64,000 nt of DNA, taken from positions 344,303 to 408,302 of the forward strand of contig JAQRGB010000001.1 of NCBI GenBank assembly GCA_029237605.1. Reading direction: 5' to 3'. The DNA comes from Candidatus Thiodubiliella sp. Its GTDB lineage: Bacteria; Pseudomonadota; Gammaproteobacteria; PS1; Pseudothioglobaceae. Of this stretch, positions 1 through 10,155 are shown piece after piece (position 1 is the first letter of the stretch; each line of letters begins with the position of its first letter). The notes beneath the pieces were generated by a model. It was not told where the DNA came from, made no database searches, and worked only from the letters and a program-made list of their open reading frames with translations. The translations under genes were made by a program, and so were the position numbers.

Positions 1-234
1 AAAGATAACAAAGATAACAAAGATAACAAAGATAACAAAGATAACAAAGATAAAAAATCAACAAACAATAAACATGAAAAAAATAATGCAAAAAAAGAAG
101 TGCAAAAACAACTTAATAAGATTCAAAAATTAGAACAAAGAAGATGGGAGAAATCTTTAAAAAAAGGCGTTAAAACACTGATGTTACCGCTTAATCAAGA
201 GCAATATAATGATAATGAAAAAAATTCTTGGTAG
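1..234 (+). CDS. C-terminal end of a Lys/Asn-rich protein, probably the VWA/TPR Bat protein preceding batD
   Basis: The window opens inside this reading frame, which runs without a stop from base 1 to TAG at 232-234. It begins with five tandem copies of a 9-base unit encoding Lys-Asp-Asn. A charged, helical tail with the motif LEQRRWEKSLKKG follows. Its end overlaps the start of batD by about 20 bases, which implies one operon and translational coupling. In Bat operons the gene before batD normally encodes a von Willebrand A/TPR protein with a charged, low-complexity tail, so that is the likely identity. The VWA and TPR parts lie outside the window, so the assignment rests on position and composition only. 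Confidence 0.6.
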   Translation, partial: KDNKDNKDNKDNKDNKDKKSTNNKHEKNNAKKEVQKQLNKIQKLEQRRWEKSLKKGVKTLMLPLNQEQYNDNEKNSW

Positions 235-1624
235 TTTACTTGTGCTTATAGCTTCACCAGTACTTGCTGTTAGCATAAGTAGTGTTGATAAAACCAGCAT
301 ATATCCTGGTGAAATAGTTACTTTTAGTATCAAAACAAGTGGAAAAAAAATTAAATTTCCTAAAATTAACTCAATTGGGAAATATCCTATCTTGGGAAAA
401 ACATATTCACGGTCTATAAGCAGTGCCAACGGTAACCAAGGGACTCACATAGCATCAAAATCTTACACCTTTCGGCCAGAAAAAAGTTTATTAATTCCTG
501 CATTTAATTTATTAGTTAATGGTAAAAATGAAAAAACCAAGCCTATTAAAATAACTTTATTAAAGCCCTCTAAAAGTAAAGCTGGTGATGATTTTGTTTT
601 AAGTATGAAGGTGAGTAAAAATGAATTTTTTATAGGGGATAAAATTAAACTTGATTTGATTTTAAAACATAAAAAAACAAGTAAGGTTAATGGTAATATT
701 AATATTAATCAGTTAAACATAAAAGGCTTGTCTTTAAAAACCAATGGTAAATTTATTAAAAGTAATGATAATTTTTTTGAGACTTTTATCTTACGCTATC
801 AAGTAAGTGCACAAAAAATAGGGAAAATAAAAATTGCCTCTGCAAGTGCTGACATCAGGTCTAAAACAGGCAATCTTTCTAATATTTTTAACCTCAATCA
901 GAGCAAACTTATAAAAAAAATATATTCCAATTCAGTTACGTTAAACGTTAAACCATTACCTGGTGATTTGACTATCTATGGGAATTTTAAAATTAAGACC
1001 TTAATAGATAAAGTTAATTTCAAACAGGGTGAGTCACTTAATTTAGTATTAGAAATTACTGGCAAAGGTAATTTTGAGGACATTGAAGACTTTAATATTA
1101 ATATTCCTGGTGCAACTATTTATAAAGACGATTCAATCATTAAAAATAATATTTGGAGCCAAAGATTTGCCATTATTGCACAAGATGATTTTACTATTCC
1201 TGGCTTTGCCTTTTCTTATTTTGACAAAATTACACAAAGTAAAAAAACTATTGCTACTAAAGATATTAAGATTAAAGCTGCTAACAAAATAACAAATAAT
1301 ACTAAAAATAACAACTTTAATAAAAATAATTCAGTTAACAACAGATTTGAATATTATTATCTGCTATTAGGCATTATTATTGGCATTGTAATTAGCTTTA
1401 TATTTTATTTATTTAAAAGTATAAATAAAAATCACATCAACAAAGATTTAGTAAAACAAATCAAAGTTACTAGGAATGACAAGGCTTTATTTGATTTATT
1501 GTTGCCACTTAATTCAGTTAAACTAAGTGAATTTTTATATAAATTAGAGGAAAATATATACAAAAATAAGAAGCATAAAATTAATAAAAAAGCTATTATA
1601 AATATTATTAGAGAAAATTTATAA
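215..1624 (+). CDS. batD: BatD-family protein (aerotolerance operon)
   Basis: The predicted product is a secreted, membrane-anchored protein. It has an N-terminal signal peptide (MKKILGSLLVLIASPVLA), a long beta-rich extracytoplasmic region, and one strong hydrophobic helix near residues 385-405. A short cytoplasmic Lys-rich tail follows. This layout and the opening motif (two Ser-rich strands, then YPGEIVTFSI) fit BatD, an oxygen-tolerance protein that acts with the BatA/B VWA proteins and a MoxR ATPase at the inner membrane. An ATG at 209 is also possible, but the ATG at 215 starts directly at the signal peptide. The gene overlaps its upstream neighbour. The mechanism of Bat proteins is not settled. 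Confidence 0.75.
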   Translation: MKKILGSLLVLIASPVLAVSISSVDKTSIYPGEIVTFSIKTSGKKIKFPKINSIGKYPILGKTYSRSISSANGNQGTHIASKSYTFRPEKSLLIPAFNLLVNGKNEKTKPIKITLLKPSKSKAGDDFVLSMKVSKNEFFIGDKIKLDLILKHKKTSKVNGNININQLNIKGLSLKTNGKFIKSNDNFFETFILRYQVSAQKIGKIKIASASADIRSKTGNLSNIFNLNQSKLIKKIYSNSVTLNVKPLPGDLTIYGNFKIKTLIDKVNFKQGESLNLVLEITGKGNFEDIEDFNINIPGATIYKDDSIIKNNIWSQRFAIIAQDDFTIPGFAFSYFDKITQSKKTIATKDIKIKAANKITNNTKNNNFNKNNSVNNRFEYYYLLLGIIIGIVISFIFYLFKSINKNHINKDLVKQIKVTRNDKALFDLLLPLNSVKLSEFLYKLEENIYKNKKHKINKKAIINIIRENL

Positions 1625-1932
1625 GTTTGAACAATATAACTGTGTTCAAGAATATACACATACAATACCTATCTAAAAACCTAAACACAAAGATAGTCTT
1701 ATAATATCAAAATATAAGGATATCAATAATAACACAACAAAAATTAAGAAAATAACGAGTAACTTTTTGCCGTTAAACGAAAAATATAGCTAAACTCATT
1801 GCGCATGATAACTACACCAATAAACATATTATAAAAATTTATGGTAGTTTTTACACGCTAAAAGAAACAATGCTTAGTGGTCAATCAAGTGAAACAATGT
1901 AGCGCTAGAATATAACAAGAGACACAAATCAC
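1625..1932. other. Intergenic stretch with no recognisable gene
   Basis: This AT-rich spacer separates batD (+) from the convergent HTH gene (-). All frames are closed by stops, and no tRNA, strong hairpin or repeat was seen. Confidence 0.6.
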
Positions 1933-2379
1933 TTAAGTTACTAATTTAGATTGGCTTACAACCCATTTCTGTAAATTATGTAGCGCCCTCTTGTCTTGGG
2001 AGTAACACTGCTTCTCAAAAATATTTAAATGCTTAGTAAGTTCAATAAATACCGTCTCATAATGTTGATTTTTGATTTCTTCTTTATGAAGTTTAGATTT
2101 TAGATTGGTGATAATACCTGCATAAACTTTATTATTTACGCTATGAATAGCAGTATCAATCTTTATTCTATGAATGGCGTCATCTTTAATCTGTTGCATT
2201 TTTTTGATGCGCTGGTCCTGATCAGAACTCAAATTAGCGCTAGGATATGCCAATCTTAAACTGTCTATTGTCACATAGCCTTCATGTGTTTGTAGTTTGC
2301 CATTATTGATTTGATTCTGAATATCAGAACGACTAATACCTAACATTTTTGCTGCCTTGAATACACTCAACTTAATCAC
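1933..2379 (-). CDS. Small protein with N-terminal excisionase/MerR-like helix-turn-helix
   Basis: Residues 3-45 carry a HTH-type DNA-binding motif (SVFKAAKMLGISRSDIQ, then NNGKLQTHEGYVTIDSLR) like that of excisionase/MerR-type winged helices. A long charged helical region at about residues 55-125 could form a coiled coil. The protein is 148 residues long, has no signal peptide and stands alone between batD and alaS. DNA binding is likely from the motif; target and role cannot be told. It may be a regulator or an accessory protein that recognises a specific site. Confidence 0.55.
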   Translation of the reverse strand: MIKLSVFKAAKMLGISRSDIQNQINNGKLQTHEGYVTIDSLRLAYPSANLSSDQDQRIKKMQQIKDDAIHRIKIDTAIHSVNNKVYAGIITNLKSKLHKEEIKNQHYETVFIELTKHLNIFEKQCYSQDKRALHNLQKWVVSQSKLVT

Positions 2380-2670
2380 AATATCTTCCTCAAGAAATAA
2401 GTTATGATTAATAATTTAAACTTATTTTATGATTTTGTCAAGTTTGTTAACGCCTCAAGAAAGTCATCATCACTGGTTTTTGTAGCAATTTATACTTGAA
2501 TAAAATATGCAGATCTTGTAACATTAGATTCTTTTTATTCAAATTCAAAACTGACTAATGAGATAAGCCCAATTTTCATCCTAAAATGCTACTATTAACA
2601 TTTTATATTATAAGATTATTTTGATATTTAATTGGGCCATTACATTTTAAAACTCAACTAACTTTTTATT

Positions 2671-5268
2671 TTAAAGAATATCTTTAACTGATGTGAGCGC
2701 AAACTCTAAGTTACTAGAATTTACGCCACCACCCTGGGCCATATCTGACCTACCACCACCTTTCCCACCAATTTGTACGGCAACATGATTGAGAATTTTT
2801 CCTGCCTGGTGTTTATCAGTCAAATCCTTGGTAACACCGGCAACCAAAGATACTTTATCGCCATTAACAGCTGCTAAGATAATAACCGCCGAACCTAATT
2901 TATCTTTAAGTTTGTCAACAATATCGCGTAAATCTTTACCTCTTACACCATCTACAACACTAGCAAGCATAGATACGCCATTCACATCTTGCACCTGGTT
3001 AACTAAATCATCGCCTTGATTGCTAGCAAGTTGTTTTTGCATTGAAAAAATTTGTTTTTCTAATTCTTTTTGTTGTTTTATTAGTTGCGCTATTTTTTCT
3101 ACAACTTGTCCATTACCTGACTTAGTCATTTGCATAATTTGACTCAAGCTATATTGTATTTTATTATCAAACTTATAAGCAGTATAGCCTGTGATTGCTT
3201 CAATGCGATGAACTCCAGCAGAAACACTACCTTCTGAGATAATTCTAAAAAGTCCAATATCACCTAATTTATTGACATGAGTGCCGCCACAAAGTTCAAC
3301 TGAAAAATCGTCTTTACCCATAATTAAAACACGCACAATATTACCGTATTTTTCACCAAATAAAGCCATCGCACCTTTTTTCTTTGCACTATCGATATCG
3401 CTTACATCAGTATGCACTTTAGTGTTGCTCAAAATTTTACGATTAACCATGCCTTCTATTTTATCTAGATCAGATTTGGTAACTATTTCATCATAAGAAA
3501 AATCAAAACGCAGTTTTTCACTGTTAACTAATGAGCCTTTTTGTGTTACTGTTTCACCTAATACACAGCGAAGTGCAGCGTGCAGTAAATGCGTGGCTGA
3601 ATGATTTCTAGCAATGCACTTACGAGATTTTTTATCAACATTAGCTTCCACTATATCACCTACTTTTAATACGCCATTATTTAAAATACCATGATGCTCG
3701 AACGCACCTGATTTTTGTTTTTGCGTATTGTTAACTACAAACATAGCTACATCATTTGAGAGAGTGCCACAATCGCCAATTTGGCCTCCAGACTCAGCGT
3801 AAAAACTTGAACTTTCCAATACTACAATCGCATTCTCTCCTGCGTTGATGCTATCAAGCAACTTACCTTTTTGAATAATAGCTCGCACAATAGAAGTATT
3901 TTCTAATTGCTCATAGCCTAAAAACTCAGTTGTTTCATTAATATCAATACCTTGATGTGATATCCTAAAACCACCAGCTTGGCGAGCTCGCACTCTTTGT
4001 TTAGTCATTTCAACTTCAAAACTAGCCATATCAATAATTAAATTATGTTCTCGCGCTACATCAGCGGTTAAATCTGCTGGAAAACCATAGGTATCATAAA
4101 GTTTAAATACAGTTTCTCCGCTAATTTCATTACCCTTGAGGTCAGCAATCGCATTTGTCAAAATACTCATGCCTTGACCTAGTGTCTGCGCAAAACGTTT
4201 TTCTTCGCGCTTAAGTATTTTTTCAACATTTGCTAAGGCTTTTTTTAATTCTGGATAAATACTTTTTAGCTCTAGCGCTAAAATTGGCGCTAAGCGATAG
4301 AAAAATACTTTATTAATGCCAATTTTATATCCATGACGAATGGCGCGACGAATAATACGACGTAATACATAACCACGCCCTTCATTTGATGGAATCACTC
4401 CATCTGTAATCATAAATGCAGTTGAACGAATATGGTCGGCTATCACACACACCGACGAATTATCTTGCTTAATGCCACTGTTTTTTTTTGTTAACCCAAC
4501 AACAGATTTAATTAAAGTTTTAAAGCCATCTGTGTCATAATTACTATTCTTGTGTTGTAATACTGCAGCCAAGCGCTCAAGCCCCATACCAGTATCCACA
4601 CAAGGTGCATCGAGTGGCTTAAGGTAACCATCTTCTTGCTTATTATATTGAGTAAATACCAAATTCCAAATTTCAATATATCTATCGCCATCTTCATCAG
4701 CATGTCCTGGTGGCCCTCCGGCAATATTTTCACCATGATCATAAAAAATCTCACTTGATGGACCACAAGGGCCAGTATTCCCCATTTGCCAAAAATTATC
4801 CTTTGCTCCGCAACGAGAAATACGGTTTTTTGGAAAACCTATTTCATTTATCCAGATATCTTCTGCTTCATAGTCTTCTTCAAACACACTAACCCAAAGT
4901 TTTTCTTTCGGCAGTCCTATTTCAACGGTTAAGAATTCCCAAGCATACTCAATTGCCTCACGTTTGAAATAATCACCAAATGAAAAATTACCTAACATTT
5001 CAAAAAAAGTATGGTGGCGTGCAGTATAACCAACATTCTCTAAATCATTATGCTTACCACCAGCACGCACACATCGTTGGCAAGATGCAACGCGCTTGTA
5101 TGGGCGTTTTTCCACATCACTAAATACATCTTTAAACGGCACCATGCCGGCATTAACAAATAATAAAGTTTTGTCATTATGAGGAACGAGTGAAGTACTT
5201 GGTTCAATGACATGTCCCTTTGATGCATAAAAATCTAAGAATTTTTGTCTAATTTGTGCGGTTTTCAT
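2671..5268 (-). CDS. alaS: Alanyl-tRNA synthetase
   Basis: AlaS charges tRNA-Ala with alanine in the cytoplasm and edits mischarged Ser and Gly. The protein has the class II catalytic core (SLVPHNDKTLLFVNAGMVPF, and later RCVRAGGKHND). The editing domain carries the zinc ligands HSATHLLH and CGGTH, and a C-terminal C-Ala domain follows. Total length is about 865 residues, normal for the family. I prefer the ATG at 5268 (MKTAQIRQKFLDFYASKGH) over one 15 bases upstream, because homologues begin close to the IRQ motif. It appears monocistronic. Confidence 0.95.
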   Translation of the reverse strand: MKTAQIRQKFLDFYASKGHVIEPSTSLVPHNDKTLLFVNAGMVPFKDVFSDVEKRPYKRVASCQRCVRAGGKHNDLENVGYTARHHTFFEMLGNFSFGDYFKREAIEYAWEFLTVEIGLPKEKLWVSVFEEDYEAEDIWINEIGFPKNRISRCGAKDNFWQMGNTGPCGPSSEIFYDHGENIAGGPPGHADEDGDRYIEIWNLVFTQYNKQEDGYLKPLDAPCVDTGMGLERLAAVLQHKNSNYDTDGFKTLIKSVVGLTKKNSGIKQDNSSVCVIADHIRSTAFMITDGVIPSNEGRGYVLRRIIRRAIRHGYKIGINKVFFYRLAPILALELKSIYPELKKALANVEKILKREEKRFAQTLGQGMSILTNAIADLKGNEISGETVFKLYDTYGFPADLTADVAREHNLIIDMASFEVEMTKQRVRARQAGGFRISHQGIDINETTEFLGYEQLENTSIVRAIIQKGKLLDSINAGENAIVVLESSSFYAESGGQIGDCGTLSNDVAMFVVNNTQKQKSGAFEHHGILNNGVLKVGDIVEANVDKKSRKCIARNHSATHLLHAALRCVLGETVTQKGSLVNSEKLRFDFSYDEIVTKSDLDKIEGMVNRKILSNTKVHTDVSDIDSAKKKGAMALFGEKYGNIVRVLIMGKDDFSVELCGGTHVNKLGDIGLFRIISEGSVSAGVHRIEAITGYTAYKFDNKIQYSLSQIMQMTKSGNGQVVEKIAQLIKQQKELEKQIFSMQKQLASNQGDDLVNQVQDVNGVSMLASVVDGVRGKDLRDIVDKLKDKLGSAVIILAAVNGDKVSLVAGVTKDLTDKHQAGKILNHVAVQIGGKGGGRSDMAQGGGVNSSNLEFALTSVKDIL

Positions 5269-5568
5269 ACGCTTTAAGAACATCTAATAAAAGCATTTAA
5301 TTATATAATACAAGATAAGTAAGTAAATAAGAAAAATTATAACAATGACAACTTTTTTTTATTCTCAAGTTGTTTTTTTTATAAAAATAATTATTCATAT
5401 CTCAAAAAATACAGATAACAATAAATTAACTAAGTCCAGCATGATGAGCTATAAATCCATCATTTTCTGCGTTAAATATTTGGTTGGTAAAATAACTAAC
5501 AACTGTAATATTTATCCTGCAACTAACTATTTTAAAACTTACAGATTTTTTTCTATATTTATCTTGGG

Positions 5569-6177
5569 CTATATATTGACATTTCCTGTGCCTTGCCGGA
5601 TAATTTTAATGTCACCTGAGGATAAATCAATCACAGTGGTTGGTTTACTCTGGTAACAGCCATCGTCAATAATTACATCCACTTTCTTTTCCAACACTTC
5701 GCACACATCGTAAATATCATAAAATTCATATCCTTCAAGAATTAAAGAAACGCTCATTAATGGCTTATCAAGCATATCAAGAATAGATTGCACTACAACA
5801 TGTGCCGAGATTCTCAATCCAATAGTTTTTTTCTTAGGATGTAATAAGCGTTTTGGCACATCGCGCGTGCCTTCTAAAATAAAGGTATAGGCGCCTGGTA
5901 GAATTTTTTTCAATAAACGAAATGCATTATTATCCAATTTGGCATATGTAGCAATATGAGATAAGTCACGCATCATTAAAGTGAAATCATGTCTCTTAGA
6001 TAAATTACGAATACGCCTAATTCTCTCTAAGCCGTCTTTGTTGCCTATTGCTGTACCTAACGCATAACCAGAATCGGTCGGATAGACAATCACACCTCCC
6101 ATATTCAATTCGTCCACCACTTGCTTGACTAAGCGATTTTGTGGATTATGTGGATGAATTTCTAATAATTTTGCCAT
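5569..6177 (-). CDS. Sua5/YciO/YrdC family protein (YciO-like)
   Basis: The fold is that of TsaC/Sua5/YciO proteins: KQVVDELNMGGVIVYPTDSGYALG near the N-terminus, then RIRNLSKRHDFTLMM and PGAYTFILEGT. TsaC and Sua5 make threonylcarbamoyl-AMP for the t6A modification of tRNA. YciO is a paralogue with reported weak activity. The downstream position after a PHP-type RNase resembles the yciV-yciO pair of enterobacteria, so YciO is the better label. I chose the ATG at 6177, which has a GGAGAG ribosome-binding site and overlaps the stop codon of the upstream gene, indicating translational coupling. Confidence 0.8.
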   Translation of the reverse strand: MAKLLEIHPHNPQNRLVKQVVDELNMGGVIVYPTDSGYALGTAIGNKDGLERIRRIRNLSKRHDFTLMMRDLSHIATYAKLDNNAFRLLKKILPGAYTFILEGTRDVPKRLLHPKKKTIGLRISAHVVVQSILDMLDKPLMSVSLILEGYEFYDIYDVCEVLEKKVDVIIDDGCYQSKPTTVIDLSSGDIKIIRQGTGNVNI

Positions 6178-7001
6178 TACCAATCTCTCCATAATGCTCT
6201 ATCAGAATTAGGAAAATCCTTTAAATTAGCGATTTTAATTCTCTGATTATTCCAACCATGGTAATCTGAACCACAAGAATATAACAAATCATATTTATCT
6301 GCCAATTTAGACATTAAGATAATTTCTTCATTCGTGCTATAGGCGGTCACAACTTCCACACCATTAAGCCCAGCATTAGATAGATTAGACAGCATGCGCA
6401 TAACTTTAGTTTGTGTAATACGGTAGCGCAATGGGTGTGCCAATACTGCTACTCCACCAGCTACATGAATCCATTCAATCACTTCATCAAACTGCGCCCA
6501 TTTCCCGCCAACACCACCAGGTTTTTTGCCTGTTAGAAAACGCCTAAAAACACTTTTTATATCTTTGCATATGCCTTCTTGAATTAGCATTTGTGCAAAA
6601 TGTGTGCGCGTTATCATGTCAGTTTTAGCAAGCGCTTTAGTTTTTTCCATTGCATTTATCACGCCTGCGCCACCTAAGCCACGCGCCATCATTGAAGCTC
6701 TAATTTTACGGAAATCTTGATGTTGTTTTAATCCAGAACGCAAAATAGAGTTATCTTTATCAATATTAAGCCCAACAATATGAATGGTCATATTGCTCCA
6801 CATAGCTGATATTTCAACACCATGTACCAACCTAATATTTTGGTTATTCGCCTCTTGTTGTGCTTCATTTAGTCCATCTATTGTATCGTGATCGGTAAGT
6901 GCAAACACATTACACTCCGATTTTTTTGCCAAACATACCAATTCTTTAGGCGACAAAACGCCATCAGAATAATAAGAATGATTATGTAAATCAATTGTCA
7001 T
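6177..7001 (-). CDS. PHP-domain 5'-3' exonuclease (RNase AM/YciV-like)
   Basis: This is a PHP-domain metal-dependent phosphoesterase. The metal ligands are visible as DLHNHSYYSDG at the N-terminus, LTDHDTIDGL near residue 40, a central AHPLRYR and a terminal GSDYHGWN. E. coli YciV (RNase AM) has the same architecture and trims 5' ends of rRNA and other short RNAs or nucleotides. The stop overlaps the start of the YciO-like gene, so the two are co-translated. The start could be either Met1 (7007) or Met3 (7001); Met3 is closer to the PHP motif. Confidence 0.8.
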   Translation of the reverse strand: MTIDLHNHSYYSDGVLSPKELVCLAKKSECNVFALTDHDTIDGLNEAQQEANNQNIRLVHGVEISAMWSNMTIHIVGLNIDKDNSILRSGLKQHQDFRKIRASMMARGLGGAGVINAMEKTKALAKTDMITRTHFAQMLIQEGICKDIKSVFRRFLTGKKPGGVGGKWAQFDEVIEWIHVAGGVAVLAHPLRYRITQTKVMRMLSNLSNAGLNGVEVVTAYSTNEEIILMSKLADKYDLLYSCGSDYHGWNNQRIKIANLKDFPNSDRALWRDW

Positions 7002-7054
7002 AAACATTATTATATTGACTATAATTTTAAATATTAATCTTAATTATTATTTAT

Positions 7055-8896
7055 ATGTGCGGAATTATTGGCGGAATTTACCAAAACAATATTACACCAA
7101 TCTTAATAGATGGTCTGAAATACTTAGAATATCGTGGTTATGATTCTGCTGGCTTAGTTGTACTAACGAACGACAATGTACTGCAACGCGTAAGAGCAAT
7201 AGGCAAAGTTGTTAATCTTGAAAATAATATAAACTCAGAAATAATTAATGGCACAATTGGTATTGCGCATACTCGATGGGCGACGCATGGTAAGCCTTCT
7301 ACAAAAAATGCACACCCTCATATTTGTAACGATAGTATTGGTGTAGTGCATAATGGAATTATTGAAAATTTCTTAGAACTCAAGGCTCAACAACAGGCGC
7401 AAAACTATATTTTTACATCAGATACAGATACAGAAGTTATTGGACATGCAATTCATCAAGCATTAAAAAAATATGGCACTTTATTAAAGGCAGTGCAAAG
7501 CGCAATTACTACTTTTCAAGGAGCCTATAGCCTTGGTGTAATTTCACCGCAAAATCCAGGGCATATTGTTATTGCCAGAAGTGGCTCACCATTGATAATT
7601 GGCCTAGGCGATAATGGTAACTTTATTGCCTCAGACCAAGTAGCGTTAATTAGCATAACCAAACAATTTATTTTCTTAGAAGAAGGTGATGTTGCCGATA
7701 TTACAAAAGACTCTGTAATTATCTTTGACAAAAATAATATAAAGGTTGAAAGAGAAATAAAAATTTCAAAACTAAAAAATTGGCAAACCTCAAAAGGTAA
7801 TTATGCGCACTATATGCAAAAAGAAATTTTTGAACAACCACAAGCAATCAGTGACACGTTAGAATCTCGTATCACTAAAGATAAAGTGCTGACACTAGCA
7901 TTCGGACATAAGGCAGAAATAATATTTAAAAAAATTAAACACGTACAAATTATTGCTTGTGGTACTAGTTATAACGCAGGTTTGGTAGCTAAATACTGGA
8001 TAGAAGATATCGCTAAAATACCCACTCATATTGAAGTTTCTAGCGAATACCGTTATCGTAATCCTATCGTTTTAGACAATACTTTGTTTATTACCATTTC
8101 TCAAAGTGGCGAAACAGCTGACACTTTAGAGGCACTCAGAGTAGTTAAAAAAATCAATAAAAATATCCATTCATTAACAATTTGCAACAACTCTGAATCA
8201 AGTTTAATACGCGAATCAGAACTCATTTTTTTGACTCATGCAGGCCCTGAAATTAGTGTAGCAAGTACCAAAGCATTCACCACGCAACTAGTGTCATTGG
8301 CGCTATTATCAGTCACCCTTGGTAAATGTCAACAACAAATATCGCAGACACAAGAAAAAGTGATTGTTAATGGATTAAATCATCTGCCTAGTTTAGTTGC
8401 AAAAGCATTAGAACAAGAAGATCAAATTATCGAACTTGCTAACACTTTTAAAGATAAGTTCAATGCATTATTCATAGGCAGGGGCTCAATGCACGCTATT
8501 GCTATGGAAGGTGCGCTCAAACTCAAAGAACTGAGCTATATTCATGCTGAAGCCTACCCTGCAGGTGAGTTAAAGCACGGACCAATTGCATTGATTGACA
8601 AGAATACGCCAGTGATTGCCGTAGCACCGAACGATGAATTATTAGACAAACTTAAATCAAACTTGCAGGAAGTCAAATCTCGTGGCTCACAAATGATAGT
8701 TTTTGAAGAAGAATCTTCAAAAGTAACTCCAATGCAAGACATGAATATTCTTTCAATTACTAATAATTTAGGGCGCATCACTGCGCCAATTATCTTTACC
8801 ATTCCATTACAATTATTAAGTTATCATGTAGCGTTAATTAAAGGTACCAATGTTGATCAACCACGTAATTTGGCCAAATCTGTCACAGTGGAATAG
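7055..8896 (+). CDS. glmS: Glutamine-fructose-6-phosphate aminotransferase (isomerizing)
   Basis: GlmS makes glucosamine-6-phosphate from fructose-6-phosphate and glutamine, the entry step to UDP-GlcNAc for peptidoglycan and LPS. The N-terminal nucleophile Cys2 (MCGIIGGIY) starts the glutaminase domain, with GIAHTRWATHG and HNGIIENF downstream. Two SIS sugar-isomerase domains follow (ACGTSYNAG, SQSGETADTLEA, FIGRGSMHAIAMEGALKLKE), and the conserved C-terminus DQPRNLAKSVTVE is present. At 613 residues it is full length. It is divergent from the PHP gene, with about 50 bases between them. Confidence 0.97.
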   Translation: MCGIIGGIYQNNITPILIDGLKYLEYRGYDSAGLVVLTNDNVLQRVRAIGKVVNLENNINSEIINGTIGIAHTRWATHGKPSTKNAHPHICNDSIGVVHNGIIENFLELKAQQQAQNYIFTSDTDTEVIGHAIHQALKKYGTLLKAVQSAITTFQGAYSLGVISPQNPGHIVIARSGSPLIIGLGDNGNFIASDQVALISITKQFIFLEEGDVADITKDSVIIFDKNNIKVEREIKISKLKNWQTSKGNYAHYMQKEIFEQPQAISDTLESRITKDKVLTLAFGHKAEIIFKKIKHVQIIACGTSYNAGLVAKYWIEDIAKIPTHIEVSSEYRYRNPIVLDNTLFITISQSGETADTLEALRVVKKINKNIHSLTICNNSESSLIRESELIFLTHAGPEISVASTKAFTTQLVSLALLSVTLGKCQQQISQTQEKVIVNGLNHLPSLVAKALEQEDQIIELANTFKDKFNALFIGRGSMHAIAMEGALKLKELSYIHAEAYPAGELKHGPIALIDKNTPVIAVAPNDELLDKLKSNLQEVKSRGSQMIVFEEESSKVTPMQDMNILSITNNLGRITAPIIFTIPLQLLSYHVALIKGTNVDQPRNLAKSVTVE

Positions 8897-8904
8897 ATTT
8901 GAAT

Positions 8905-8936
8905 GGTGTAGTATTCGAGACTACAACACCTTTCTT
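8905..8936 (+). terminator. Possible terminator after glmS
   Basis: An imperfect hairpin (outer GGTGT/ACACC, inner GTAGT/ACTAC, with a small bulge) lies 9 bases after the glmS stop. A T-rich stretch follows it. It is plausible as a weak Rho-independent terminator. Confidence 0.45.
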
Positions 8937-9069
8937 GATATTTTCAATTGAAATACAATCTAACGATTTATCCTATCATCAAGAATATTCTAAAAGACAA
9001 GAGATGGTGTAATGCCCCCATTTTCCATACAACTCTAAAGTAGAGATTTGACTGTTTACAGTCATTTTA

Positions 9070-9900
9070 TTACGCCACCTTTGCTCTTGGTAGTATTCCA
9101 CCTAGTGCAAAATGCGGTCGTTCATTATTACAAACCCATAGCCACTGCGTGGTCAGATTTTGTGCTTGTTCAACTGAATCAAATAAATGTAAGTCCAAAC
9201 ACTCCTGTCTTACTGTTCGATTAAATCTCTCAATATAGGCGTTTTGAGTTGGCTTGCCTGGTTGGATATATTTAAGTTCAATAGCACTTGTTTGCGACCA
9301 ATCTCTTAGTTGTTGGCTTATATATTTAGGACCATTATCACATCTTATTGAATTTGGTTTACCACGCCACTCAACTAGGCGTTCTAATGATTGAATAACT
9401 CGTCTTGCTGGCATAGATAAATCCACATCAATATTAAGGCCCTTCTAGGTTGTAATCATCCACCACATTAAAGGCTCTGATACTTCTATCATCAGTGAGT
9501 GAATCGCTCATAAAATCCATTGACCAAGTTTGATTGATTTTGCTTGGCACACTCAGTGCCTCATGCTTGTCTCGTTTGATCCTTCTTCTGGGTTTGATTC
9601 TTAAATTAAGCTCCAACTCTCTATAAATACGATAAACACGCTTATGATTAAATTTGTAACCTTTGACATTACGCATATATAAATAGCACAACTTAAAACC
9701 CCAAACGCTTGTGCGTTTGAGTTAAACGCAGCAGATAATCGGCAATCATGGCATTTTCATTACTGAGTCTTGGTTTGTAGTAATAGGTACTTTTACTGAT
9801 ACTGCAAACCTCTCAGACAAGTTTAATGCTTGTGATCTTATTTTGTTGATTAATGTCTAAAGCCATCTCACGCCTTGTAGATAGGCTTTAAAACTTTTTT
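9070..9900 (-). pseudogene. IS3-family transposase orfB (DDE integrase domain), broken, copy A
   Basis: The fragments together spell an IS407-group OrfB. The DDE residues are visible as WSMDFMSD, RCDNGPKY and AYIERFNRTVRQE. Reading from the orfA end, the frame is interrupted by an in-frame TGA (around CTT GTC TGA GAG), a frameshift after THKR, and another after VVDDYNLEG. The two longest remaining pieces are at 9434-9691 and 9070-9426. No full-length transposase can be made without several corrections. Confidence 0.8.
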
Positions 9901-10155
9901 GCTAAAGCATCCTTTGCAATTTGCAGTTTTAACTCACTCTCAATATACATACGCTTGAACTGAGTATTTTCTGATTCCAGTTCCTTTAGGCGCTTAACCA
10001 TGAAAACATCTGCACCACCATATTTAGAACGCCACTTATAAAATGTGGCTTGGTTCATTGCGTATTCACGACACAGTTCAGTTGCAGATATGCCTGATTG
10101 ATTTTGTTTGAGAATATTAATGATTTGTGACTCTGTTGTATCTTGATTTTTTCAT
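9888..10155 (-). pseudogene. IS3-family orfA (HTH/leucine-zipper transposase subunit), frameshifted, copy A
   Basis: An ATG at 10155 has a good ribosome-binding site (AAGGAG) but the frame closes after 12 codons. One base out of frame the protein continues as ESQIINIL...GISATELC, then NQATFYKWRSKYGG and a leucine-zipper-like helix to KDALAKKF. This is the standard HTH OrfA of IS3 elements. The A6G run before its stop (GCA AAA AAG TTT) is the usual site for -1 frameshifting into orfB. Confidence 0.75.

Noticed and set aside
1-54. The 9-base repeat as a CRISPR array
   Set aside because: The units are contiguous with no spacers, and they are in frame with a protein tail.
1933-2379. The HTH protein as an antitoxin of a toxin-antitoxin pair
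   Set aside because: No partner gene lies beside it; its neighbours are batD and alaS.
5345-5656. A 103-codon plus-strand frame between alaS and the YciO-like gene
   Set aside because: Its 3' part overlaps the YciO-like gene on the other strand and the rest is low-complexity AT-rich sequence, with no family motif or ribosome-binding site.
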